Origin: an uncultured Selenomonadales bacterium
GTDB lineage: Bacteria > Bacillota > Negativicutes > Acidaminococcales > Acidaminococcaceae
Assembly: GCA_900314855.1 (NCBI GenBank)
Contig: OMWZ01000012.1
Coordinates: forward strand, 1 to 47,908
Reading direction: 5' to 3'
DNA: 47,908 nt
Shown here: positions 1 to 10,500 of the stretch, piece after piece
How positions within the stretch are numbered: the first letter of the stretch is position 1
Layout: every line of letters begins with the position of its first letter
Made by a program: the position numbers and the translations under genes
The notes under the pieces: generated by a model
Told to the model about the DNA's origin: nothing
The model's database searches: none
What the model saw: only the letters and a program-made list of their open reading frames with translations

Positions 1-76
1 AGGAGCAGAAGGCCTTCGTCTTCGTCTTCAATTCGGCATGGACTTCCAGGCCGACAACAGTGATATAGTTCTTCAT
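1..76 (-). CDS. gatB: Aspartyl/glutamyl-tRNA(Asn/Gln) amidotransferase subunit B, N-terminal fragment
   Basis: Only the first 25 codons are inside the window; the gene runs off the left edge. The visible peptide begins [19 protein letters not shown], the characteristic start of GatB, the subunit that binds tRNA and activates the misacylated Glu or Asp. The ATG at 76-74 overlaps the TAA of gatA (78-76) by one base, so the two genes are translationally coupled and GatB follows GatA in the usual gatCAB order. Identification rests on this short stretch plus the context, which together are convincing. Confidence 0.9.
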   Translation of the reverse strand, partial: MKNYITVVGLEVHAELKTKTKAFCS

Positions 77-1542
77 TATTTGTCCCCTCCCAGCGGTGCG
101 TATGCCTTGTGGAATTCCGTCGCCTGTTCAAAGGTATAGGCGGCGCGCAGAATGGTCTCTTCGTCCAGGGCTTTGCCGATGAGCTGCATGCCGACGGGCA
201 TGCCGTCCGCGAAGCCGCAGGGGATGGAAATGCCCGGCAGGCCCGCCATGTTGACAGGGATGGTCGTGACATCGAGCATGTAGAGCGTCAGGGGATCCAT
301 CTTCTCGTCCAGGGAGTACGCCACGACGGGGGACGTCGGGGTCAGCAGGACGTCGCATTCTTTGAACACTTCGTCAAAGTCCCGCTTGATCAGCGTGCGG
401 ACCTGCATGGCCTTCTTGTAGTAGGCATCGTAATAGCCGGAGCTCAGCACGTAGGTGCCCAGCATGATGCGCCGTTTGACCTCGGCGCCGAAGCCTTCGC
501 TGCGGCTCTTCTTCGTCATTTCGGGAGCGCTCGTGGCGAGCTTGTTGCGGTAGCCGTAACGCACGCCATCGAAGCGGGCCAGGTTGGCCGACGCTTCCGC
601 CGGGGCAATGATGTAGTACGTAATGACGGCGTATTCCGTATGGGGCAGGGAGACTTCCTTGACTTCCGCCCCCAGTTCCTTGTATTTTTCCGCGGCCAGC
701 AGGATCTGTTCCTTGACCTTCGGATCCGTGCCTTTCCCGAAGAATTCCTTCGGCAGGCCGATGCGCAGGCCTTTGACATCCTGGCGCAGGGCTTTCGTGA
801 AATCAGGCACGTCCACCGGCAGGGACGTGGAATCGTGGGCGTCGACACCACAGATGGTGTTCAGGACGAGGGTGGCGTCGGTCACGTCGCGCGTCAGCGG
901 CCCGATCTGGTCCAGGGACGACGCGAAGGCGACGCAGCCATACCGGGATACGCGGCCGTACGTCGGTTTGATGCCGACGATGCCGTTGAAGGACGCCGGC
1001 TGGCGGATGGATCCGCCCGTATCGGAGCCCAGGGCCCAAATGGCTTCCCCGGCCGACACGGCCGCGGCGCTGCCGCCGGATGAACCGCCAGGCACGCGGT
1101 CCAGGTTCCAGGCATTGCAGGTCTTCTTGAAATAGGAAGTCTTCGTCGTGGAACCCATGGCGAATTCGTCCATGTTCGTCTTGCCCAGGAAGATCGTCTC
1201 GTCCTTGCGCAGGTTTTCAATGACATGGGCATCGTACACGGGAATGAAGTTGTCCAAAATGTGGGACGAGCAGGTCGTGCGCAGCCCCTTCGTGCTGATG
1301 TTGTCCTTGATGGCGCCCGGAATACCGGCCAACGGCTTGATCTCCTGGCCGGCGGCAATCATGGCGTCGACCCTGGCGGCCTGCTTTAGGGCGTTTTCCT
1401 TGTCCAGCGTCACATAAGCGGCGACCTTGTCTTCCACGGCGCCGATGCGGTCATATACCGCGTTGGTCAGCTCCACGGAGCTGATTTCCTTCTTTTTTAA
1501 CTGTTCATGGAGTCCATGAACGGTCTGATCGTATAAATTCAC
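76..1542 (-). CDS. gatA: Asp-tRNA(Asn)/Glu-tRNA(Gln) amidotransferase subunit A
   Basis: This is the amidase subunit of GatCAB, which releases ammonia from glutamine to convert Glu-tRNA(Gln) or Asp-tRNA(Asn) to the cognate amide in the cytoplasm. The 488 residues match normal GatA length. The amidase-signature catalytic triad is visible: Lys79 in GIPGAIKD, cis-Ser154 in PGGSSGGS and nucleophile Ser178 in [12 protein letters not shown]. The start is a GTG at 1542 behind an AAGGGGG ribosome site. It lies 16 bases after gatC and overlaps gatB by one base, so all three form one unit driven from the promoter before gatC. Nothing appears damaged. Confidence 0.97.
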   Translation of the reverse strand: MNLYDQTVHGLHEQLKKKEISSVELTNAVYDRIGAVEDKVAAYVTLDKENALKQAARVDAMIAAGQEIKPLAGIPGAIKDNISTKGLRTTCSSHILDNFIPVYDAHVIENLRKDETIFLGKTNMDEFAMGSTTKTSYFKKTCNAWNLDRVPGGSSGGSAAAVSAGEAIWALGSDTGGSIRQPASFNGIVGIKPTYGRVSRYGCVAFASSLDQIGPLTRDVTDATLVLNTICGVDAHDSTSLPVDVPDFTKALRQDVKGLRIGLPKEFFGKGTDPKVKEQILLAAEKYKELGAEVKEVSLPHTEYAVITYYIIAPAEASANLARFDGVRYGYRNKLATSAPEMTKKSRSEGFGAEVKRRIMLGTYVLSSGYYDAYYKKAMQVRTLIKRDFDEVFKECDVLLTPTSPVVAYSLDEKMDPLTLYMLDVTTIPVNMAGLPGISIPCGFADGMPVGMQLIGKALDEETILRAAYTFEQATEFHKAYAPLGGDK

Positions 1543-1558
1543 CGTCGTATCCCCCTTC

Positions 1559-1846
1559 TTATCCGATAACGCGCGGAACCTTGAATCCGTCGTTGTGTAC
1601 GGCAGGCGCGTTTTTCATGGCCTCGTCGTGGCTGACCCCCGGGACCACTTCGTCTTCGCGCATCACATTATAAAGCGGAAGGATACTGAAGGTCGGTTCG
1701 ATCCCAGCCGTATCGACCTTCTCCAGGATATCGGCGTATTCCAGGATCTGGTTGAACTGTTCCGTAAACATGGGCATTTCCTCTTCGGAAATTTCCAGGC
1801 GGGAGAGTTCAGCAATGTAGCGTACATCTTTTTCCGTTACTTTCAT
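1559..1846 (-). CDS. gatC: Asp-tRNA(Asn)/Glu-tRNA(Gln) amidotransferase subunit C
   Basis: GatC is the small clamp-like subunit that wraps GatA and stabilises the GatCAB complex. The 95-residue length is standard. The N-terminal part [16 protein letters not shown] and the central [14 protein letters not shown] are typical of the family, and the C-terminal half has the usual [16 protein letters not shown] region that lies over GatA. It is the first gene of the gatCAB unit; an ATG at 1846 follows a GGGGTGAAACT leader, and a promoter sits about 60 bases upstream. Confidence 0.95.
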   Translation of the reverse strand: MKVTEKDVRYIAELSRLEISEEEMPMFTEQFNQILEYADILEKVDTAGIEPTFSILPLYNVMREDEVVPGVSHDEAMKNAPAVHNDGFKVPRVIG

Positions 1847-1901
1847 AGTTTCACCCCTGTTAAATCATTCGCGGGCACCCTGCCCAAAAATAACACTTCA
1901 T

Positions 1902-1930
1902 ATTATAGCACAAATGGCAAGGACTACCAA
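1902..1930 (-). promoter_or_regulatory. Promoter of gatCAB
   Basis: On the minus strand a TTGGTA -35 element (1930-1925) and a perfect TATAAT -10 element (1907-1902) are separated by 17 bases, about 55 bases before gatC. No terminator is visible between the upstream lipoprotein gene and this site, so read-through from pcrA-ligA is also possible. Confidence 0.6.
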
Positions 1931-1946
1931 ACCTTGTCCCACTTCG

Positions 1947-2441
1947 TCATGGCGCGGACGGCGCATCCCGGAAAACCGTGCCGGGATGTTCCTTCCGGAT
2001 GGTTTCCGCCAGTTCCCGCTTCAGGCCCTCCTTTTCCCGGCCCGTATCCTGACGCAGCACCGTCCCGTCCTTCAGGCGGATGGTCCCGGTCACCTTGCCG
2101 GCCAGGAACGTGATTTCCACGAGGGAGTCCAGGTTCAGGCTGTCGTCCTCCAGGCTGCCCGTGAAGCGAAGCGAGGCGCCGCGCTGCCACTGGTATATGT
2201 GCGGGTCCGCTTCCGTGGGAACATACTGTTCCGCCGTCATGGCCACGTCATAACGTCCCTTTTTCCCTTCGACGGGCCGGATATCCGCCTGCACGACGGA
2301 CCGCCCCATCAGGGGGACCTTCACGATGCCGATCCATTGGCCCGCGAACGGATCCCGCACGGCATGCCAGAGGAAACAGCCCGTCAGGACTGCCAATAGG
2401 AAGAGGACGGCCAGCAGGACCGGCCAACGGCGTATTTTCAT
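1947..2441 (-). CDS. Small predicted lipoprotein between ligA and gatCAB
   Basis: This is a 164-residue protein of unknown function. It starts with a basic, hydrophobic signal segment ending in a lipobox, LTGC, with Cys22 as the predicted lipidation site, so it should be anchored in a membrane facing the periplasm. The rest is hydrophilic and beta-rich by eye, with segments such as GQWIGIVKVPL and GKVTGTIRLKDGTVL that suggest a small beta-sandwich fold. The start chosen is the ATG at 2441 behind AGGAAGGAG; a longer reading frame upstream overlaps ligA and is unlikely. It lies 34 bases after ligA. In Bacillus the same slot in pcrA-ligA-gatCAB holds the lipoprotein CamS/YerH, but that protein is about 400 residues and no similarity is evident. 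Confidence 0.75.
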   Translation of the reverse strand: MKIRRWPVLLAVLFLLAVLTGCFLWHAVRDPFAGQWIGIVKVPLMGRSVVQADIRPVEGKKGRYDVAMTAEQYVPTEADPHIYQWQRGASLRFTGSLEDDSLNLDSLVEITFLAGKVTGTIRLKDGTVLRQDTGREKEGLKRELAETIRKEHPGTVFRDAPSAP

Positions 2442-2475
2442 TATCTGCTCCTTCCTGTTTCCGCCTGTTCCCTTT

Positions 2476-4662
<2,187 letters not shown>

Positions 4663-6927
4663 TCAAAGCTTCTTCAAAACGGCGTATTTCGTCAAAAGGC
4701 TCCGGATCCCGCCGCCGGCGAAAGCCACTTTGACTTCCTGCCCATCGGCGGTCTGCTTGACACTGACCACGGTACCTTCGCCGAATTTCTTGTGCAGGAC
4801 CCGGTCGCCGGCCTGGAAGGCGCCGCCGGCCCCTTCGGCGCGGGGCGGCACATAGTCCAGATGGACCTTGCTGAACAGGCCCTGCGTCTTTTTGCGTTCT
4901 TCCTGGAACCACCCGCTGAACGGGCGGGATTCCCGGTCCGCGCCGGCAGCGCCGCCGCGGCCACGCGCGCCGTACGGGTTCCCGTACGAGTTCCCCTCGG
5001 GCCGTTCATATGTATGGACCAGCCGGGCCGGGATTTCCGACAAGAAGCGGGACTCCAGGTTTTCCTGCGTATTCCCGTAGAGGGTGCGCGTAGCGGCGCC
5101 GCTCAGGAACAGATACTTCTCCGCCCGCGTGATGCCTACGTAGCACAGGCGCCGCTCCTCTTCCAGTTCGTGGTCGTCCGACAGGCTGCGGGAATGAGGG
5201 AACAGACCCTCTTCCATGCCCACGAGGAACACAACGGGAAACTCGAGGCCCTTGGCCGAATGGAGCGTCATGAGGGTGATGCGGTCCTCGTCGAGGTCCG
5301 CGTCGTCGATATCCGACACCAGGGCGACGTGTTCCAGGAAGGAAGCCAGGGTCTTTTCCTCACTCTCTTCGTACACGAAATCCTTCGCCACGGACTGGAG
5401 CTCTTCCAGGTTCGCCGCCCGGCTTTCCGCCTCGGGCGTGCGCTCGGCCAGCAGCTCGTCGAGATAGCCCGTCTTGTGGATGACGTCGGCAATCAGGACT
5501 TCCATGGGCACCTGGTCCACTTCGCCCATGAGCTCGAAGAGCAGCGTGCTGAACTGTTCCAGCTTCGCCGCCGTCCGGGCCGTGATACCCGGCACCTGGG
5601 AGGCGTTCGTCACGATTTCAAACAGGCTGGCGTTCTGCGCCGCCGCGTAGTCATTCAGCCTGGCCAGGGTGGTGGCGCCGATTCCCCGTTTCGGCACGTT
5701 GAGGATGCGCTGCAGGCTCATCGTGTCGTACGGGTTGCAAAGCACCTTCAGGTAGGCCATGGCATCGCGGATTTCGCGGCGGTCGTAGAACTTGACGCCG
5801 CCGACCATGGTATAGGCGATGCCGCTCTTGTTCAGGATTTCCTCAAAGACGCGGGACTGGGTGTTGAGGCGGTACAGCACGGCCATGTCGCCGTAGTGCA
5901 GCCCCTGCCGCAGCAGGCCCTGGGCCTGTTCCACGACAAACCGCGCCTCGTCGCGCTCGTCCTGCGCCTGGTAATAGACGATCTGCTTCCCTTCGGGATT
6001 CTGCGTCCACAGCTGCTTGGGCTTGCGTTCCGTGTTGTGGACGATGACCGCGTTGGCCGCCGCCAGGATCGTGCCTGTGGAACGGTAGTTCTGTTCCAGT
6101 TTCAGCACCAGCGCGTCGGGATAATCCTTCTCAAAGTCCAGGATGTTGCGGATATCCGCGCCGCGCCAGCCGTAAATGCTCTGGTCGGCGTCGCCGACGA
6201 CGCACAGGTTGCCCCGCTCCCCCGCGAGCAGCCGCGTGAGCAGGTACTGCGTGCGGTTTGTGTCCTGGTATTCGTCGATCATGATGTACGAGAACTGGTC
6301 CTGGTACTTTTTGCGCACCTCCGGAAACTGCCGCAGCATTTCCACGGCGACCAGGAGCAGGTCATCGAAGTCCATGGCGTTGTTCGCCCGCAGCCGTTTC
6401 TCGTATTCCCGGTAGACCTCGTAAATTTTCTGGGCATGGAAATCCATGGCCGTCTTCCCGAACGCGGCGGCATCCCGGAGCTCGTTCTTGGCGCTGGAGA
6501 TGGCATTCTGCACGTACGGCACGGGGTAACGCTTCTCATCCAGGTTCAAATCCTTCAGGATGCGCTTCAGCAGCGTCTTCTGGTCCGACGCGTCGTAAAT
6601 GGCGAAGTTGCGTCGGTACAGGCCCGTCACTTCCACCTCGCGGCGCAGGATGCGCGCGCAAAAGGAATGGAATGTCGAGAGCCACACGTCCCTGGCGGCC
6701 GCCCCAGCCATGTCATCCACGCGGGTACGCATTTCTTTGGCCGCCTTGTTCGTAAAGGTGATGGCCAGGATCTTCCAGGGCGCGACCCCCTGGTCCAGCA
6801 GATGGGCAATGCGGCACGTGAGCACCTTGGTCTTGCCGCTGCCGGCGCCGGCCAGGATGAGCATGGCGCCTTCCGTATGATGTACCGCTTCTTGCTGCTG
6901 CGGATTCAGACTTGCAAAACTATCCAT
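4663..6927 (-). CDS. pcrA: ATP-dependent DNA helicase PcrA (UvrD/Rep family)
   Basis: PcrA is a 3'-5' superfamily 1 helicase used in repair, rolling-circle replication and removal of proteins from DNA. The 754 residues show all helicase motifs: Walker A GAGSGKTKVL, motif II IDEYQDTN, motif III GDADQSIYGWRGADI, motif V TLHSAKGLEF and motif VI YVGITRAEK. The C-terminus (AGDRVLHKKFGEGTVVSV) is the Tudor-like domain that binds RNA polymerase. The start chosen is the ATG at 6927 (MDSFASLNPQQ), which has AGGAGG a few bases upstream; the reading frame extends 12 codons further but without a ribosome site. It heads pcrA-ligA-lipoprotein, a Firmicutes-like order. Confidence 0.96.
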   Translation of the reverse strand: MDSFASLNPQQQEAVHHTEGAMLILAGAGSGKTKVLTCRIAHLLDQGVAPWKILAITFTNKAAKEMRTRVDDMAGAAARDVWLSTFHSFCARILRREVEVTGLYRRNFAIYDASDQKTLLKRILKDLNLDEKRYPVPYVQNAISSAKNELRDAAAFGKTAMDFHAQKIYEVYREYEKRLRANNAMDFDDLLLVAVEMLRQFPEVRKKYQDQFSYIMIDEYQDTNRTQYLLTRLLAGERGNLCVVGDADQSIYGWRGADIRNILDFEKDYPDALVLKLEQNYRSTGTILAAANAVIVHNTERKPKQLWTQNPEGKQIVYYQAQDERDEARFVVEQAQGLLRQGLHYGDMAVLYRLNTQSRVFEEILNKSGIAYTMVGGVKFYDRREIRDAMAYLKVLCNPYDTMSLQRILNVPKRGIGATTLARLNDYAAAQNASLFEIVTNASQVPGITARTAAKLEQFSTLLFELMGEVDQVPMEVLIADVIHKTGYLDELLAERTPEAESRAANLEELQSVAKDFVYEESEEKTLASFLEHVALVSDIDDADLDEDRITLMTLHSAKGLEFPVVFLVGMEEGLFPHSRSLSDDHELEEERRLCYVGITRAEKYLFLSGAATRTLYGNTQENLESRFLSEIPARLVHTYERPEGNSYGNPYGARGRGGAAGADRESRPFSGWFQEERKKTQGLFSKVHLDYVPPRAEGAGGAFQAGDRVLHKKFGEGTVVSVKQTADGQEVKVAFAGGGIRSLLTKYAVLKKL

Positions 6928-7019
6928 GAAAACCTCCTGTTTATATACGTACCATTCTATCATATCAGGGACCCGGGAGGTAGGAAATTTGCGTTAACTT
7001 TGTCTGCCCGCAGGATAGC

Positions 7020-7046
7020 AAAACGCCCGCCGGATACCGACGGGCG
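7020..7046 (-). terminator. Terminator after the first AGCS carrier
   Basis: On the minus strand a 10-pair stem (one G-U pair) closes over a short loop at 7046-7024 and is followed by TTTT at 7023-7020. It separates the AGCS gene from pcrA downstream. Confidence 0.75.
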
Positions 7047-7061
7047 CAAGGGTACGGCAGC

Positions 7062-8516
7062 TCAGTCCCCGTGGGACGGGGAAACGGCGGTATAGACATC
7101 GGAAAGGATGGTATGGCCGGCCTCTTTTTCCTTTTTGCGGTGTTCCTCGAAGCGCAGGACTTCGCTCTTGATGACGTCGGACAGGACGATCAGGCTGATC
7201 AGGTTCGGGATAGCCATCAGGGCGTTGAAGATATCGGCGATGTTCCAGACCAGTTCCAAGGTCTGCGTGGCGCCGACATAGGCGATCAGAGAGAACACGA
7301 CACGGTAGATGATGTTGTATTTCGGGGAATCGAACAGGTACTCAAAGGCTTTTTCCCCGTGATATTCCCAGCCGAGGATGGTGGAATAGGCGAACAGCAT
7401 GATGCCGATGGTAACCACGTAGCCGCCCATGGGGCCGATAAAGCGTTCAAAGGCCGCGATGGTCAGGGCGATGCCTTTCAGCGGCACGCCGTTGGCATCG
7501 GTGACGCCCAGGACGCCGGACGAGGCAATGACCAGGCCCGTAATGGTGCAGACGACGATGGTATCGAAGAACGTGCCCGTCATGTTGATGTAGCCCTGGC
7601 GGACCGGATCATCCGTGTGGGCAGCAGCCGCCGTGATGGCCGCGGAGCCCATGCCGGCTTCGTTGGAGAAACAGCCGCGGGCGACGCCGTAGCGGATGGA
7701 GTTCATAACACTCACGGTAATGGTGCCCAGGACACCGCCGCCGACGGCTTCGGGATCAAAGGCCATGACGAAGATCTGGTACAGGCCGTGGGGAATGGCG
7801 GAAATATTGCCGAGGATGCCGGCCAGGCCACATACCACGTAGAGGACGGCCATGGCGGGAACCAGGACGGAAGAAACGCGGGAAATGGATTTGATGCCGC
7901 CCAGGATGATGATCAGGGACAGGATGGCCAGGCCCACGCCGGTGACCATGATGGGAACCTCAAAGGTCTGATCCAGCGCGGAAGAAATGGAGTTGGCCTG
8001 GGTCAGGTTGCCGATGCCGAAGGACGCCAGCACAGTGAAGAGGGCGAACAGGAAGCCCAGGATCTTGCCGGCGTTCTTGTTCTTGAAGCCATTCTTCATG
8101 GTGTACATGGGACCGCCGGCCATTTCGCCCTGGACGTTGACTTCCCGATACTTGATGGCGAGCATGCATTCGCTGAACTTGCTCGTCAGGCCGAAGCAGG
8201 CGGAAACCCACATCCAGACCAGGGCGCCGGGGCCGCCGGAGAACATGGCCGTCGCCACGCCGACGATGTTGCCCGTGCCGATGGTGGCCGCCAGGGCCGT
8301 CATCAAGGCGGAAAACGGGGAAACGTCCCCTTCGCCGAGCGCTTTCGAACGGGCTTCACGGCCGAGCACCTTCTTCAAGGCGTACGGCAGGTTGCGCCAC
8401 GGCAGGAAGCGCAGCTTGAGAGTCAGGAACACGCCGGTGCCGACCAGCAGCGCCAGCATGACAGGCCCCCATACGAAACTGTCGATGTCGTTTACGAGTT
8501 GATTGATATCCATCAT
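7062..8516 (-). CDS. Sodium:alanine (AGCS family) symporter 1
   Basis: This is an alanine/glycine:cation symporter of the AGCS family in the inner membrane, about 484 residues, the normal length, with some 10-11 membrane segments. Family marks are the N-terminal FVWGPVMLALLVGTGVFLTL, the conserved TALAATIGTGNIVGVATA, and GCFSNEAGMGSAAITAAAAH in the middle. Two adjacent ATG codons (8516 and 8513) both fit; the ribosome site is a run of nine G just upstream, giving a gap of 4 or 7 bases. It has its own promoter and terminator. It is a paralogue of the next gene, with the same fold but clearly diverged sequence, so the two may differ in substrate or affinity. Confidence 0.95.
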   Translation of the reverse strand: MMDINQLVNDIDSFVWGPVMLALLVGTGVFLTLKLRFLPWRNLPYALKKVLGREARSKALGEGDVSPFSALMTALAATIGTGNIVGVATAMFSGGPGALVWMWVSACFGLTSKFSECMLAIKYREVNVQGEMAGGPMYTMKNGFKNKNAGKILGFLFALFTVLASFGIGNLTQANSISSALDQTFEVPIMVTGVGLAILSLIIILGGIKSISRVSSVLVPAMAVLYVVCGLAGILGNISAIPHGLYQIFVMAFDPEAVGGGVLGTITVSVMNSIRYGVARGCFSNEAGMGSAAITAAAAHTDDPVRQGYINMTGTFFDTIVVCTITGLVIASSGVLGVTDANGVPLKGIALTIAAFERFIGPMGGYVVTIGIMLFAYSTILGWEYHGEKAFEYLFDSPKYNIIYRVVFSLIAYVGATQTLELVWNIADIFNALMAIPNLISLIVLSDVIKSEVLRFEEHRKKEKEAGHTILSDVYTAVSPSHGD

Positions 8517-8557
8517 GTTTCCCCCCCCCTCTTGGAACAATGGAATTAAATCGACGA

Positions 8558-8577
8558 CTGTAAGTTACAACTTACAG
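8558..8577. promoter_or_regulatory. Perfect palindrome in the leader of AGCS 1
   Basis: CTGTAAGTT and AACTTACAG flank a two-base centre. The element lies just downstream of the predicted transcription start and about 40 bases before the start codon. It could be an operator or form an RNA stem-loop; the protein that would bind it is unknown. Confidence 0.5.
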
Positions 8578-8592
8578 TAACGTTATGTTTGT

Positions 8593-8621
8593 ATTATATT
8601 ATTTCGTAAATCGTAAATCAA
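8593..8621 (-). promoter_or_regulatory. Promoter of AGCS carrier 1
   Basis: On the minus strand TTGATT (8621-8616) and TATAAT (8598-8593) are spaced by 17 bases in an AT-rich region. A second palindrome, AATTCATGAATT at 8620-8631, overlaps the outer edge of the -35 element. Confidence 0.65.
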
Positions 8622-8635
8622 TTCATGAATTCAAT

Positions 8636-8649
8636 GTATACATGTATAC
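8636..8649. promoter_or_regulatory. GTATAC double box upstream of AGCS 1
   Basis: GTATACATGTATAC is a perfect 14-base palindrome centred about 56 bases upstream of the predicted transcription start. The nine bases CATGTATAC recur at a matching distance before the second AGCS gene. GTATAC-centred palindromes are common for GntR-family regulators, but no regulator gene is encoded nearby. Confidence 0.55.
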
Positions 8650-8683
8650 TTTTAATATAAACGTTGTTGTTTCACAGGTAGAC

Positions 8684-8714
8684 AAAAAGGGAATGCCGCG
8701 GCATTCCCTTTTTT
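8684..8714. terminator. Terminator after the second AGCS carrier
   Basis: The perfect palindrome GGGAATGCCGCGGCATTCCC (8689-8708) is flanked by five A on the left and six T on the right, so it would terminate in both directions. Its working direction here is the minus strand, after the gene ending at 8792. Confidence 0.85.
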
Positions 8715-8791
8715 AGCATCTTTCTGTAATTTTTCCACATTTCCCGCAGGCCCTTGCCAGGCCGCGTCCGGCATCCCTTTCCCGGCCGGGC

Positions 8792-10192
8792 TCAGTCCCC
8801 GGAACCGGCATTTTCGGCGGCGCGGGCGGAGGCGATGCCCCGGAGCCGTTCTTCCACGGCGTCGAGGTGGGCAAAGTACAGCTTCGTCTCCTGGACGACC
8901 ACCGGGGACAGCAGCACTAAGGCAATCAGGTTCGGAAACGCCATAAGGCCGTTGGAAATATCCGCCAGGGCCCAGATCGATTCCAGCTTCAGGAAGCTGG
9001 CCGACGCGATGATGAGCGTGAAGACGACGCGGTACGGACGGATGGCCCTGGTGCCCAGCAGGTATTCGACGCAGCGTTCGCCGTAATAATTCCAGCCCAG
9101 GATGGTGGAAAAGGCGAAAAGGACCAGCCCGACGAACAACAGGTATTTGGCCGTGTTCGGGAAGACCATGCCCAGGGCGCCCGCCGTCATGACGGCGCCG
9201 TTGGCAGCGCCCGTGTAGACGCCGGTCACGACGAGGCACAGGCCCGTCATGGTGCAGATGATGATGGTATCGATGAACGTGCCCGTCATAGAGACCAGGC
9301 CCTGTTCCGCCGCCCATTTCGTCTTGGCCGCTGCCGCCACAATCGGGGCGGAGCCCAGGCCCGCCTCGTTGGAGAAAATGCCGCGGGCAATACCGGAACG
9401 CATAGCCACGGCGACGGTGGCGCCAAGGAACCCGCCGGCCGCCGCCGACGGATGGAACGCGTCGTGCAGCACCAGGGCGATGGCCGCGGGCAGCTGCTCA
9501 CGGAAGGCGACCAGCACGCCGGCCGTAATGCAGATATAGACCACGGCCATGAAAGGCACGACCTTGCTGGACACGCTGGCGATGCTCTTGAGGCCGCCCC
9601 AGACGATGATGCCTGTCAGGGCCGCCAGGAAGAGGGACGTGTACAGCGGGTCGATCCCGAAGGTCAGGTTCGTGATTTCGGAAATGGCGTTTACTTGCGT
9701 GAAGGTGCCGCTGCCCAGGCAGGCCGTAGCCACGCCGAAGGCGGCGAACATCACGGCCAGAGGCCTGAATTTCGCTCCCAGGCCCGCTTCGATGTAATGC
9801 ATAGGCCCGCCGGAAATTTCGCCGTTGGCGTCCGTCGTGCGATAGCGGACGGCCAGCAGGCATTCGGCGTACTTGGTCGCCATGCCGAAAAACGCCGCAA
9901 TCCACATCCAGAACAGGGCGCCGGGGCCGCCGGCCTTGACGGCCGTCGCCACACCGACGATATTGCCCGTGCCGACCGTGGCGGCCAGGGCCGTGCAAAG
10001 GGCCTTGAAGCTGTTCACATCGCCGCCCCCGCCACTGCGGGCCGTAAAAATCAGGGCCAAGGCCTTGGGCAACTTCCAGACCTGCAGCAGGCGCAGGCGG
10101 AACGTGAGCAAAACGCCCGTCCCCAGCAACAGGACGATTAGGGGCAGGCCCCACACATAACTGTCGATTTGATTCAGGATTTCCGTAAACAT
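8792..10192 (-). CDS. Sodium:alanine (AGCS family) symporter 2
   Basis: This is a second AGCS symporter, 466 residues. It has the same landmarks as its neighbour: SYVWGLPLIVLLLGTGVLLT near the N-terminus, TALAATVGTGNIVGVATA, and GIFSNEAGLGSAPIVAAAAK. The start is the ATG at 10192, behind a GGAGG nine bases upstream; nine upstream codons of open frame have no ribosome site. Differences from the first copy lie mainly in the loops and the C-terminal tail (EERLRGIASARAAENAGSGD). It has its own promoter and a strong terminator, so the two carriers are separate transcription units sharing an upstream box. Confidence 0.95.
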   Translation of the reverse strand: MFTEILNQIDSYVWGLPLIVLLLGTGVLLTFRLRLLQVWKLPKALALIFTARSGGGGDVNSFKALCTALAATVGTGNIVGVATAVKAGGPGALFWMWIAAFFGMATKYAECLLAVRYRTTDANGEISGGPMHYIEAGLGAKFRPLAVMFAAFGVATACLGSGTFTQVNAISEITNLTFGIDPLYTSLFLAALTGIIVWGGLKSIASVSSKVVPFMAVVYICITAGVLVAFREQLPAAIALVLHDAFHPSAAAGGFLGATVAVAMRSGIARGIFSNEAGLGSAPIVAAAAKTKWAAEQGLVSMTGTFIDTIIICTMTGLCLVVTGVYTGAANGAVMTAGALGMVFPNTAKYLLFVGLVLFAFSTILGWNYYGERCVEYLLGTRAIRPYRVVFTLIIASASFLKLESIWALADISNGLMAFPNLIALVLLSPVVVQETKLYFAHLDAVEERLRGIASARAAENAGSGD

Positions 10193-10275
10193 CGCGCGTA
10201 CCCTCCAACGGATTGTCACTTCCGGGCCGGACCCCGGCCGGAACGTTGACAGATTAATGGCAAATCACAAACCTA

Positions 10276-10304
10276 ATTCTAATGTCCTGTAACGTAAAAG
10301 ACAA
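10276..10304 (-). promoter_or_regulatory. Promoter of AGCS carrier 2
   Basis: On the minus strand TTGTCT (10304-10299) and TAGAAT (10281-10276) are spaced by 17 bases. The predicted start leaves a leader of roughly 75 bases before the ATG. Confidence 0.55.
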
Positions 10305-10315
10305 TTGGTTGGACG

Positions 10316-10353
10316 CATGTATACACGGATACAGCAAAGAATATTGTATACAA
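10316..10353. promoter_or_regulatory. Two GTATAC boxes upstream of AGCS 2
   Basis: CATGTATAC (10316-10324) and the palindrome TTGTATACAA (10344-10353) have their GTATAC cores 27 bases apart, at about -53 and -80 from the predicted start. The first shares nine bases with the box before AGCS 1, which suggests a common regulator. Confidence 0.55.
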
Positions 10354-10399
10354 ATCCCCATGCAGCGTTTACGGATTGTCCCAAAGCCGCATGGAAAGC

Positions 10400-10427
10400 G
10401 AAAACCCGGACTGGCGACAGTCCGGGT
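10400..10427 (-). terminator. Terminator after map
   Basis: ACCCGGACTG and CAGTCCGGGT form a 10-pair stem over a GCGA-type tetraloop; on the minus strand it is followed by four T. Confidence 0.8.
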
Positions 10428-10500
10428 CCCGAGCCCGTTTCCTACACGGAAACAGTTGTGTTTTTCGGATATTTTGTTACATCTATTACAAGAACGACGG

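Larger units (their letters stand above)
10193..10500. other. Control region between AGCS 2 and map
   Basis: This 308-base gap has no gene. It holds the ribosome site and promoter of AGCS 2, two GTATAC boxes and the map terminator. Nothing else was recognised. Confidence 0.7.
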
